From: an uncultured Lachnospiraceae bacterium
GTDB taxonomy: Bacteria; Bacillota; Clostridia; Lachnospirales; Lachnospiraceae
Direction of reading: 5' to 3'
NCBI GenBank assembly: GCA_945643825.1
Contig: CALZEZ010000073.1
Coordinates: forward strand, 1-6,848
DNA length: 6,848 nt
Positions 1-5,968 of the stretch are shown piece by piece. The notes beneath the pieces were generated by a model, which saw only the letters and a list, made by a program, of their open reading frames with translations, was not told the DNA's origin and searched no databases. The first letter of the stretch is position 1; every line of letters starts with the position of its first letter. A program made the translations under genes and the position numbers.

Positions 1-276
1 CTGAATAAAGTAATCAATCTGTTTCTTCTGTTCCTCCAAATCACCGTTGGCGTTTTGGACATTTACCTCGGCTCCTAGCTCCTTTGCCATGGACACGAAG
101 ACGTCCCGGTCCCTCTGCCATCTCTCGATGACAAACGAGTCAAAGCTCATGCCGATCTGAATCTTCTTTTTCTCCTGCTCCACATTTTCATCCCAGCTCT
201 TTTCTGACTTTCCGCAGCCTGTCAGAAAAAGTGACAGGCATGTCAGCAGAATGCATGTTATTGTAATCTTTCTCAT
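1..276 (-). CDS. XylF/ChvE-like sugar ABC transporter substrate-binding lipoprotein, N-terminal part (runs off the left edge)
   Basis: The first 92 codons are present. Residues 1-22 form a lipoprotein signal: MRKITI, a hydrophobic stretch, then the lipobox LTGC, so the mature protein should be lipid-anchored on the outer face of the membrane. After a charged linker comes the start of a periplasmic-binding-protein fold: IGMSFDS, then ERWQRDRDVF and VNVQNANGD. These motifs resemble the XylF (D-xylose) and ChvE (multiple sugar) binding proteins, which bind an aldose and deliver it to an ABC importer. The ATG overlaps the TGA of the upstream response regulator as ATGA (273-276), with a GAGG eight bases before it. 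Being last in a sugar-sensing operon suggests it is a target of, or co-regulated with, the sensor; permease and ATPase genes would be expected beyond the window. Sugar identity is inferred from N-terminal motifs only. Confidence 0.85.
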   Translation of the reverse strand, partial: MRKITITCILLTCLSLFLTGCGKSEKSWDENVEQEKKKIQIGMSFDSFVIERWQRDRDVFVSMAKELGAEVNVQNANGDLEEQKKQIDYFIQ

Positions 277-1877
277 GTCTCGTCCCTCACGCCCTCCTTG
301 AATTCTGTCGGAGTGACACCGACATTCTTCTTAAAGGAGCGGCTGAAATAGTTCGGGTCGGAATACCCCACCATACTGCAGATTTCCTTTATGGAATACT
401 CCGTGGTGTCTAACAGCTCCTTGGCTTTATTCATGCGGATTCCGGTCAGGTACTCGATAAAGTTTTCGCCGGTATCCTCCTTAAAAATCTTGCTGAAGTA
501 GTACGGACTTATGTTGACCGCCTTTGAGACATCATCTAATGAGATATCTCTGCTGTAATTGCTGCGGATATACTCTTTGGCTGTCTCTATGATGCTTCCG
601 GAGCGTTCTGCACGCTTACTCAGTACGTTCTGGCATGCCGTCATGATTTTGTCCACGAACCAGTTGCGCATCTGGTCGAAATCCGTCATCGTCATGATGG
701 AGGGGAGATAGTCCTGTCTGGATGTAAACTGATAGGTCATGCCACCCTTTTCATAGGCGATATGCTCTGCCCAGAGGGCAAACTCCAGTATCTTTGTGCG
801 GATCTCCATGGTGCTGTCCGGATAATTATCCACCATCCAGTCAAAAAAGGTTCTGGCTGTCGCCACCGCATGGTTGAGCTCCCCTTTTTCCACCTCCTCA
901 AACAGCTTCTTTTCCAGGTGAATCGGGTAATCCTCCTCGTAATCACAGCCAATCGGCAGGTCGTCAGCATGTGCCACACTTCCTGTTGTCATGATCAGCG
1001 CATTGAGTGCCTGGTTGTAGGATTCTGCCATGTCGTCGAGCTCACACGGCTTACCGATTCCAAGCCGGAAGCTGATCTGTGTCTTCTCACGGATCCGGCG
1101 CACGAGCTCTCTCGCCTTTTCAATGAGCTCGATTCGCTCCTCGTAATCCATGTGTTCTTTTTCATAAGGGACGAGGACTGCCAGCTTATTCGCCATGACG
1201 GTGCCGACAATGCAGTGGAAATATTCCTTCAGGCACTCCCGCACCTCCTGGTAGTGCTTCTGCATCTTGACACTGCTGCCCACGGCATTGGTCATGTGAT
1301 TGCCCTCCTGTGCATCGCCGCACACAACTGCAATCATGTAAGCGTATTGCTGCTCAATGCCAAGAATGGTTTTGTAGTTGTCGATATCCTCGGTAAAGTG
1401 CTCCTGCAGCAGGATGTTGTAGATCAGTCCGCTCTCAATGATCGGAACGACGGTTTCCAGCTTTTCCTTAATCATCAGGTCGTTGCTTCTTCTGGTTCGT
1501 TCCTTGTCCACGATGCTCATCGCATTTTTCAGTGCAGTGACGATTTTGTTGCGCTCCATCGGCTTCGTGATATATTCCAGAACGCCGAGTTTGATCGCTT
1601 CCTTGGCGTAGTCAAATTTGTCGTAGGCAGACATGACGATAAAAACCACATTGTGGTTGCTCTGTCGGATCTCCTTCATGGCTTCGATGCCGTTGATGCC
1701 GGGCATCTGTATGTCCATGATCGCAATATCAGGGCGGAATTTCTCCGCCAGCTCGATGACGCTTCTTCCGGTTTTGGCAAATTCTATGGTGCATTCGTTT
1801 CCGAATTCCTTTTCTATGATGAACTTCAGGGAGTCGATCACGATTCCCTCATCGTCCGCCAGCATTATCTTATACAT
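273..1877 (-). CDS. Two-component response regulator, REC + AraC-type DNA-binding domain (YesN-like)
   Basis: This is a cytoplasmic transcription regulator of 534 residues from the chosen start. The receiver domain (about 1-118) shows the acidic pair D8/D9, phosphoacceptor D55 in IMDIQMPG, S83 in VMSAYD and K105 in ITKP, so it should be phosphorylatable. The middle (about 178-296) contains FRLGIGKP followed by a helix with YNQALNAL, like the degenerate GGDEF-like domain found in many YesN and CdaR proteins. The C-terminal 100 residues hold two AraC-type helix-turn-helix motifs: ISLDDVSKAVNISPYYFSKIF, and a second ending NYFSRSFKKNVGVTPTEF. The start at 1877 is preferred over the ATG six bases upstream (1883) because the GGGAGG at 1884-1889 abuts that first ATG but lies six bases from this one. 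It overlaps the kinase gene by 8 bp and the lipoprotein gene by 4 bp. It probably activates sugar transport genes in response to the cognate kinase. Confidence 0.93.
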   Translation of the reverse strand: MYKIMLADDEGIVIDSLKFIIEKEFGNECTIEFAKTGRSVIELAEKFRPDIAIMDIQMPGINGIEAMKEIRQSNHNVVFIVMSAYDKFDYAKEAIKLGVLEYITKPMERNKIVTALKNAMSIVDKERTRRSNDLMIKEKLETVVPIIESGLIYNILLQEHFTEDIDNYKTILGIEQQYAYMIAVVCGDAQEGNHMTNAVGSSVKMQKHYQEVRECLKEYFHCIVGTVMANKLAVLVPYEKEHMDYEERIELIEKARELVRRIREKTQISFRLGIGKPCELDDMAESYNQALNALIMTTGSVAHADDLPIGCDYEEDYPIHLEKKLFEEVEKGELNHAVATARTFFDWMVDNYPDSTMEIRTKILEFALWAEHIAYEKGGMTYQFTSRQDYLPSIMTMTDFDQMRNWFVDKIMTACQNVLSKRAERSGSIIETAKEYIRSNYSRDISLDDVSKAVNISPYYFSKIFKEDTGENFIEYLTGIRMNKAKELLDTTEYSIKEICSMVGYSDPNYFSRSFKKNVGVTPTEFKEGVRDET

Positions 1878-3363
1878 CTTCATCCTCCCGCTCTTTGATC
1901 TGCAGGTATATGATTACCTCGGTTCCCTTGTTTTTTCCCTCACTGATAATGGACATCACGTCCTCACTTTCGGTAAAAAGCTTCAGTCTGCCGATGACGT
2001 TGTCCATTCCGATTCCGTTCGAGCCTGCTGCCAGCTCCTCCTCACGGTAGGTTCCGCTCATGACCTTATCGATGGTTTCCTGGCTCATTCCGATGCCGTT
2101 GTCCTTGATGCTGATGCATGCCACATCGTCAATCCGGTAAACGGAGAGCCGGATCGTGCCCTCGCCCGCCATCTCGCGGATACCGTGATTGACGCAGTTT
2201 TCCACAATCGGCTGTAGGATCATGCTGGGCATCTGCACGTGGAGCAGGCTTTTGTCTACCTTCTTTTCAAAATGGATGTCGCCGGAGAATCTGACATTCA
2301 ATATGTAGATGTAGTTGTCCACAAGCTCGAGCTCATCGCGGATCGTGACGTTTTCCTCGCCCTTCTTGACATTATAGCGGAAAAACTCTGCCATGTTCTG
2401 GACATACCGGTAGGTTCTGTCCGCGCCCTCCATCATGGCAAGCTGCGCTCCGGCATTGAGGGTGTTAAAAAGAAAATGCGGGTTGATCTGCGCCTGTAAG
2501 TATTTGAGCTGGGCGTCCTTTAGGTGTGCCTCCATCATGAGCTCCTTTTCCTTGAGGGCGCGCTCCACCTCCATGCTCTGACGGATTCTTTCGATGTATT
2601 TGCGGATGCTCGTCACCATCTGGTTGAAGGCGCCCGTTACGATACCGATCTCATCCTGGGTGTCGGCCGGCACAAGCTCAATATCAAAATTGCCCCTTGC
2701 GACCTCATCCGCCTGTCCGGCAAGGCGCTTCAGAGGGCTGATGATATTGCCGGCAAGCTTGATGATGACTGCCACATTTCCTACAATCACGACAAACATG
2801 ATAACGATACTGATTGTCTCAAAAAAGCGGAATGCCCGCAAAAGCTCGGTGCAATTTAGCGTGTTACGTTTAAATTGTTCATTGTTTAAGCTGTTTATGT
2901 AGGTGGTGATATATTGATAGAGCTGTGTCGCATTCTCATAGCGGATTCGGTATTTCTCCACGTTGCGTCCGCGCTTTGCCTCGATTGTCTGACTGACGGC
3001 ATCGAGATACTTGTAGGACATTTTTTTGATGTTTCTCTCCATGCGGTCGAAGCTTCGCCCGGTCACCTCATCATGGAGCTCCTGTATCATGTCTCTGTAG
3101 ATCTGGTCACTCCGGTAATACTCCTCGAGGGCATCTGTCGTCTTCACACTTAGGTATGCTGTCATGTTGTCCTGTACATCTGTCAGTGCATCCGAAAGTG
3201 CATTGAGGTGAAGGTTCTCCTGATAAACCATATCAATCTCGTCTGTCATACTGTTGATGCCGATGAGCAGGATGATATTGACGATCAGAATGATGATATT
3301 GGCAAGAATATAGATTCCGCTGATTTTTCCTTGAAGGGAAAGACTTCTCCATTTACTTCTCAT
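1870..3363 (-). CDS. Sensor histidine kinase, LytS/YesM type (HAMP, His_kinase, HATPase_c)
   Basis: This is a 497-residue membrane kinase. TM1 is at about 14-36, followed by a roughly 145-residue, mostly helical extracytoplasmic region, TM2 at about 183-202, a HAMP linker (about 203-257, with NIISPLKRL and DEIGIVTGAFNQM), and a coiled linker. The phosphoacceptor H296 sits in AQINPHFLFNTLNA, the signature of the LytS/YesM His_kinase family. The ATP-binding domain has the N-box around IVENCVNHGI (N389), the D-box DNGIGM (D421) and a glycine-rich GSNGIGMDN (447-455). All catalytic landmarks are intact. The ATG has AGGAGG six bases upstream, and the gene overlaps the sensor binding-protein gene by 11 bp. 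The external domain is not a known sugar-binding fold and probably receives the signal from the neighbouring membrane-anchored binding protein, as in the XylFII-LytS pair of Clostridium beijerinckii. That partnership is inferred from gene order. Confidence 0.93.
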   Translation of the reverse strand: MRSKWRSLSLQGKISGIYILANIIILIVNIILLIGINSMTDEIDMVYQENLHLNALSDALTDVQDNMTAYLSVKTTDALEEYYRSDQIYRDMIQELHDEVTGRSFDRMERNIKKMSYKYLDAVSQTIEAKRGRNVEKYRIRYENATQLYQYITTYINSLNNEQFKRNTLNCTELLRAFRFFETISIVIMFVVIVGNVAVIIKLAGNIISPLKRLAGQADEVARGNFDIELVPADTQDEIGIVTGAFNQMVTSIRKYIERIRQSMEVERALKEKELMMEAHLKDAQLKYLQAQINPHFLFNTLNAGAQLAMMEGADRTYRYVQNMAEFFRYNVKKGEENVTIRDELELVDNYIYILNVRFSGDIHFEKKVDKSLLHVQMPSMILQPIVENCVNHGIREMAGEGTIRLSVYRIDDVACISIKDNGIGMSQETIDKVMSGTYREEELAAGSNGIGMDNVIGRLKLFTESEDVMSIISEGKNKGTEVIIYLQIKEREDEDV

Positions 3364-4387
3364 CGTCTTCCTCCTTCTGCAGATAGTGGGATACGTTTCT
3401 GCGGCTGATCAGGGTGATGTCTGCTGTGAAATACTGGCTGGTGTAGCCAAGCGCATGGTACTCCGAAAGTGCATCCACGCAGTATTGTCCCATCTGCATC
3501 GTGTCGACCGAGACCGTCGCATAGATAACATTGCGGTCGATTCCCTTTAGAATGGTGTCGGAGTCGTAATAGCCAAGAATATTGACGGTTCCGACCTTAT
3601 TATAATCAACGACTGCCTGGTAGACACAGGTGGTCGTCAGCTCATTCAGGCAGATAATGATATCCGGAAGCTCTTCCTCCATAAAGATGTCGCGGATGGA
3701 TTCCTCAACGGCAAAGGTGTTGGTATTGTCAACTGACACAAGTGTCATTTCAATCTGCATCTCGGAATCCTTTTCCATATCGAGGGTTTCCTGAATGCCG
3801 GAGCAGAGAATGTTCTGTGCGGAATCCTGTGCAGAGGCACTGACGAGCACGGCTACCTTCAGATTTTTCTTCCGGGAAGCGATCTGCAGTACCTGGCGGC
3901 CGTACTCACGTCCGAGATTGTAGCTGCCGATTCCGACGAAGCTGCATCGGGTGCTGCGGGGATTATCACCGTAAAGGGTAACGACGGGTATGCCCTCCCT
4001 CGTGGCTTCGTCGATGAGCCCTGAGAGCTCCTCACTGTCATCCGCAGTGACAATAATGCCGTCCACGCCGGAGGAAATGGCGATGCGCATCAGATCCTCT
4101 CTGCTGTAGTTGTCGGAGAGATTGTCGCCAAGCAGCTCCACATAGATATTCTCGCTAAGTCCTGTCTCATAGGCGCCCTGGTATACGGCCTGCCAGAAGG
4201 TGTCCTTTCTGTTATTCACAATCATTGCATAGTATCTGTCATACTGGGCTCTGTCTTCAATATCCTTAAGGCTTCCCATATACAGGCGAAAAACAACGAT
4301 GCCTCCAATAGCCGTGATAACGACCAGAAGTAACGTCACGATCACCATCGTGGTAAAGCTGTTTTTCTTTCTCTGCTTCTGTTCCAT
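3353..4387 (-). CDS. Membrane-anchored sugar-binding sensor protein (Peripla_BP_4 / XylFII-like)
   Basis: A 344-residue protein with one N-terminal transmembrane anchor (about 11-34) preceded by a basic segment (EQKQRKKNS). There is no lipobox cysteine, so it should stay anchored with its domain outside the cell. Residues about 52-330 have the type I periplasmic-binding-protein pattern: FWQAVYQGAYETG (64-76), SGVDGIIVTADDSE (106-119), GIPVVTLYGDN (132-142), SFVGIGSYNLGREYG (149-163) and PDIIICLNE (241-249). The family usually binds sugars for ABC import, but no permease or ATPase is adjacent; a kinase gene overlaps it by 11 bp. I therefore read it as the ligand-sensing component of a three-component system, like clostridial XylFII. 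The ligand is unknown; the XylF-like lipoprotein downstream suggests an aldose. The start follows a weak GGCGG-type ribosome binding site, 10 bp after the stop of the upstream membrane-protein gene. Confidence 0.85.
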   Translation of the reverse strand: MEQKQRKKNSFTTMVIVTLLLVVITAIGGIVVFRLYMGSLKDIEDRAQYDRYYAMIVNNRKDTFWQAVYQGAYETGLSENIYVELLGDNLSDNYSREDLMRIAISSGVDGIIVTADDSEELSGLIDEATREGIPVVTLYGDNPRSTRCSFVGIGSYNLGREYGRQVLQIASRKKNLKVAVLVSASAQDSAQNILCSGIQETLDMEKDSEMQIEMTLVSVDNTNTFAVEESIRDIFMEEELPDIIICLNELTTTCVYQAVVDYNKVGTVNILGYYDSDTILKGIDRNVIYATVSVDTMQMGQYCVDALSEYHALGYTSQYFTADITLISRRNVSHYLQKEEDDEK

Positions 4388-4397
4388 AGTTTTCCGC

Positions 4398-5081
4398 CTA
4401 ACTTTTCTTTTCTGTCTTGTTCTTTTTCATCAGCCGATCGACAATGGCGTTAATCAGCTTCTCGTTGCGGGGCAGGAAAATGCCCGCTACAGGTCCAACC
4501 AGTGCCGCACAGATAATCGTGCCGATTCCGACAACGCCACCCATAAAGAAGCCTGCTGCAACAAAGCATACGTCCACAATGATTCGCATGATGCCAAAGG
4601 GCTTCTTTGTCTTATCACTGATGACGATGGCAACCAGGTCATTCGGGCCTGTGCCGGAGTCTGATTTGATCACGATGGTCATGCCGTATGCCAGGATGAC
4701 ACAGCCGAGTCCCAGCACCAGGATACGCACGGGAAAGGGGTTTCCTGCATGGATCACCTTGCCAAAAATCAGGGTGAAGAAATCTATGATCGGCCCGCCG
4801 CAGATCATGCACAGAAGGGTTCCGATTTTCACATAGCTTCTGTCAACGAACAGTAATACAAGAATGATCAGAAAGCAAATGGTCATATGAACGATTCCGT
4901 GGGTCAGTCCTTTTATAGGAAGAAGCTGCTTCATCGTGCGAAAAAGTCCCTGAATCATTACATTAAAGGGGTCCGCTCCCAGGTCGGCGAGCAGAAACAG
5001 TGTGACGCCCAGATGGGCGATGGTTAGTCCAATCAGCAGAATGATTACTCGCAGAAGCATTTCCTTGGGGGATCTTTTCAT
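4398..5081 (-). CDS. YczE/YitT-like integral membrane protein
   Basis: A 227-residue polytopic membrane protein with about five or six predicted helices (roughly 8-31, 60-79, 85-105, 118-137, 162-180 and 183-203) and a basic C-terminal tail. Family-like motifs are LGADPFN (34-40) after TM1, SDSGTGPNDL (140-149) before TM5 and GVVGIGTI (182-189). These match the YczE/YyaS/YitT group, whose biochemical role is largely unknown; Bacillus subtilis YczE has been linked to surfactin production. The start at 5081 is chosen because AAAGGAG (5089-5095) lies seven bases upstream. The longer reading from 5117 would begin inside the -10 element and has no ribosome binding site. It is the first gene of the sensor operon and ends 10 bp before the sugar sensor. 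It might transport a substrate or assist the sensor, but nothing in the sequence shows which. Confidence 0.82.
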   Translation of the reverse strand: MKRSPKEMLLRVIILLIGLTIAHLGVTLFLLADLGADPFNVMIQGLFRTMKQLLPIKGLTHGIVHMTICFLIILVLLFVDRSYVKIGTLLCMICGGPIIDFFTLIFGKVIHAGNPFPVRILVLGLGCVILAYGMTIVIKSDSGTGPNDLVAIVISDKTKKPFGIMRIIVDVCFVAAGFFMGGVVGIGTIICAALVGPVAGIFLPRNEKLINAIVDRLMKKNKTEKKS

Positions 5082-5088
5082 GGGGGTT

Positions 5089-5095
5089 CTCCTTT
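5089..5095 (-). promoter_or_regulatory. Ribosome binding site that sets the YczE-like start
   Basis: The minus strand reads AAAGGAG followed by AACCCCC and then ATG at 5081. A seven-base spacing makes this the real initiation signal. Two upstream in-frame ATGs (5117 and 5099) have no comparable site. Confidence 0.8.
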
Positions 5096-5115
5096 GCATT
5101 TCTGTTACTAGTACC

Positions 5116-5143
5116 ATTATATCGTAAATGTGGGAATTGTCAG
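5116..5143 (-). promoter_or_regulatory. Sigma-A-type promoter of the leftward sensor operon
   Basis: On the minus strand there is a perfect -10 hexamer TATAAT (5121-5116) and a -35-like CTGACA (5143-5138), 16 bp apart. The predicted transcription start is near 5109, giving a 5' leader of about 28 bases that carries the AAAGGAG site. All five leftward genes are tightly packed downstream, so this probably drives the whole operon. The -35 is one mismatch from consensus and the spacer slightly short, compatible with an activator working from upstream. Confidence 0.75.
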
Positions 5144-5157
5144 TATCAAAAATGGCG

Positions 5158-5185
5158 GAACATGTTTCTTTCTAAAAGAACTTGT
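5158..5185. repeat. Paired 8-mers with 20-bp period between divergent promoters (possible operator)
   Basis: GAACATGT (5158-5165) and GAACTTGT (5178-5185) differ at one base and start 20 bp apart, so they lie on the same face of the helix. They occupy the space between the -35 of the leftward operon (5138-5143) and the candidate -35 of the rightward unit (5188-5193), about 50 to 75 bases upstream of the leftward start. AraC-type regulators often bind direct half-sites about two helical turns apart, so the YesN-like regulator is a natural candidate. A single pair of short repeats can arise by chance. Confidence 0.4.
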
Positions 5186-5187
5186 GC

Positions 5188-5216
5188 TGGACAGCCGGTC
5201 TTTTATTTGTTAAGAT
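5188..5216 (+). promoter_or_regulatory. Candidate extended -10 promoter for the rightward CD3324/DUF1062 unit
   Basis: TGGACA (5188-5193, one mismatch from TTGACA) is followed after exactly 17 bp by TAAGAT (5211-5216, four of six matches), with TG one base ahead of it (5208-5209), an extended -10. Transcription would start near 5223 and give a leader of about 160 bases before the first main gene. No better rightward promoter is visible closer to the gene. Confidence 0.5.
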
Positions 5217-5242
5217 TTAGACGTTTGAGTTAATTGTTTTTC

Positions 5243-5256
5243 ACGGCTTACGCCGT
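5243..5256 (+). terminator. Small hairpin with short T run (weak terminator-like or leader structure)
   Basis: ACGGC, loop TTAC, GCCGT form a 5-bp stem, and the T run 5256-5260 follows directly. The stem is short and the U tract has only five residues before a G, so it is a weak intrinsic terminator at best. It lies between the candidate rightward promoter and the leader ORF and could be an attenuator or simply a leader hairpin. Confidence 0.25.
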
Positions 5257-5279
5257 TTTTGCGAAAGGAGAAATTTTTT

Positions 5280-5306
5280 ATGAGAAGATATGTTATCGCT
5301 CAGTAG
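5280..5306 (+). CDS. Putative 8-residue leader peptide (MRRYVIAQ)
   Basis: An ATG preceded by AAAGGAG (5264-5270) at nine bases opens an 8-codon ORF, MRRYVIAQ, ending in TAG at 5304-5306. Codons 7 and 8 and the stop fall inside the first arm and loop of a hairpin (5298-5313), and the base after the stop opens a perfect 12-bp stem. A short translated ORF merged with alternative hairpins ahead of a structural gene is the usual layout of leader-peptide attenuators. Alternatively it is the remnant of a longer gene start. No family assignment is possible at this length. Confidence 0.4.
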   Translation: MRRYVIAQ

Positions 5307-5347
5307 TCTGAGCTTATTGAATAGAAAAGTATAGAAATAAGCTCAGA
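5298..5347 (+). promoter_or_regulatory. Three-arm inverted repeat with two mutually exclusive pairings
   Basis: Arm 1 GCTCAG (5298-5303), arm 2 TCTGAGCTTATT (5307-5318) and arm 3 AATAAGCTCAGA (5336-5347). Arms 1 and 2 make a 6-bp hairpin with a TAGT loop. Arms 2 and 3 make a perfect 12-bp stem with a 17-base A-rich loop. Both use CTGAGC, so they exclude each other. Arm 1 is within the leader ORF, so a ribosome there would favour pairing of arms 2 and 3. No T run follows, so it is not an intrinsic terminator. A 12-bp inverted repeat could instead be a DNA operator. Confidence 0.55.
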
Positions 5348-5385
5348 TGAATCCTAAACAAGAAACATAATTTAGGAGGATTATC
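5346..5385 (+). promoter_or_regulatory. Potential sequestration of the CD3324 ribosome binding site
   Basis: TCCTAAA (5352-5358) is complementary to TTTAGGA (5371-5377), covering the start of the AGGAGG at 5374-5379. As an alternative, AATCCT (5350-5355) pairs with AGGATT (5377-5382), extended by GAT (5346-5348) with ATC (5383-5385) across one bulged base. Either would hide the ribosome binding site or the bases just before ATG 5386. The stems are AU-rich and only weakly overlap arm 3 of the upstream repeat, so regulation is possible but unproven. Confidence 0.35.
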
Positions 5386-5664
5386 ATGAGCTATTTACGT
5401 GCAGAAGAGATTCTGCCAAGAGAGGTACTGGAGCTCGTCCAGCAGTACATAGATGGAGATTCTATCTATATTCCGCGAAAGGAAAAGCATCGCTGGGGAG
5501 AAGGTACTGATACAAAGAAAACTTTGGAATGCAGAAATCAGGCAATTCTCAATCAGTTCCTGGATGGTGTATCCGTCCATGCGTTAGCTGAGGAGTATTT
5601 CCTGACAGAAAAGAGCATTCAGAGAATCATAAGAGGTATGCAGTTCATGAATCCGGAAAGTTGA
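5386..5664 (+). CDS. CD3324-family small protein with HTH-like C-terminus
   Basis: A 92-residue soluble protein, complete, with AGGAGG (5374-5379) six bases before its ATG. The N-terminus MSYLRAEEILPREVLELVQQYIDGDSIYIPRK is characteristic of the family named after Clostridioides difficile CD3324, common in Clostridia and of unknown function. Residues about 50-84 (RNQAILNQFLDGVSVHALAEEY, then TEKSIQRIIRGM) look like a helix-turn-helix similar to Mor-type activators, so DNA binding is likely. Its TGA is followed seven bases later by the DUF1062 start, so the two form one transcription unit. It could be an autoregulator acting on the repeats in its own leader; that is inference. Confidence 0.8.
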   Translation: MSYLRAEEILPREVLELVQQYIDGDSIYIPRKEKHRWGEGTDTKKTLECRNQAILNQFLDGVSVHALAEEYFLTEKSIQRIIRGMQFMNPES

Positions 5665-5671
5665 GGAGAAT

Positions 5672-5968
5672 ATGAGCTGTAATACGATTAAAATATTCCA
5701 TCGGTGCGGAGGCTGCGGCAAAAAGAAGCAATTTATCAATACCGGAAAGTTCCGGGTGAACGCCAACGGCAACCGCGTCGATGTCTGGTTGATCTATCAA
5801 TGTGAGCGGTGTAAGCATTCCTGGAATCTGACGATTTATGAGAGAAAGCGGCCTTCCCAGATAGATCCGGAGGAATATGAGCTCTTCTTGGAGAATGATC
5901 CCGACCTTGCCTGTAAGTATGGCAACGACCGGGGATTTCTCAAAAGAAATCGAGCGGAATTTCAATAA
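5672..5968 (+). pseudogene. DUF1062 zinc-ribbon protein, probably truncated at the C-terminus
   Basis: The 98-residue reading frame starts seven bases after the CD3324 gene, with GAGGAG at 5663-5668. Two CxxC pairs, C12-C15 (RCGGCGK) and C44-C47 (YQCERCKH), should bind zinc. Between them sits the conserved core TGKFRVNANGNRVDVWLIY, followed by LTIYERKRP, characteristic of DUF1062. Members I know are about 180-200 residues and continue well beyond the RNRAE motif; this one stops three residues after it, at FQ, with its TAA overlapping the stop of the convergent MATE gene by 7 bp. I therefore think the C-terminal half was lost at a deletion or recombination junction near 5955-5970. A naturally short, functional form remains possible, since the zinc ribbon itself is intact. 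Function of the family is unknown. Confidence 0.65.

Noticed and set aside
762..1898. Long plus-strand reading frame of 378 codons opposite the response regulator
   Set aside because: It is fully antisense to a gene with clear REC and AraC motifs, has a low-complexity His/Leu/Val-rich translation with no family pattern and no ribosome binding site, so it is a shadow of codon bias.
4398..5117. Longer 239-residue start for the YczE-like protein
   Set aside because: Its ATG lies inside the TATAAT of the promoter and lacks a ribosome binding site; the start at 5081 has AAAGGAG at seven bases.
5215..5232. Possible CcpA cre site around TTTAGACGTTTGAG
   Set aside because: Only the central CG and a few A/T positions fit; the required outer TG and CA are missing on both strands.
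5307..5347. 12-bp inverted repeat as an intrinsic terminator
   Set aside because: No T run follows the stem on either strand.
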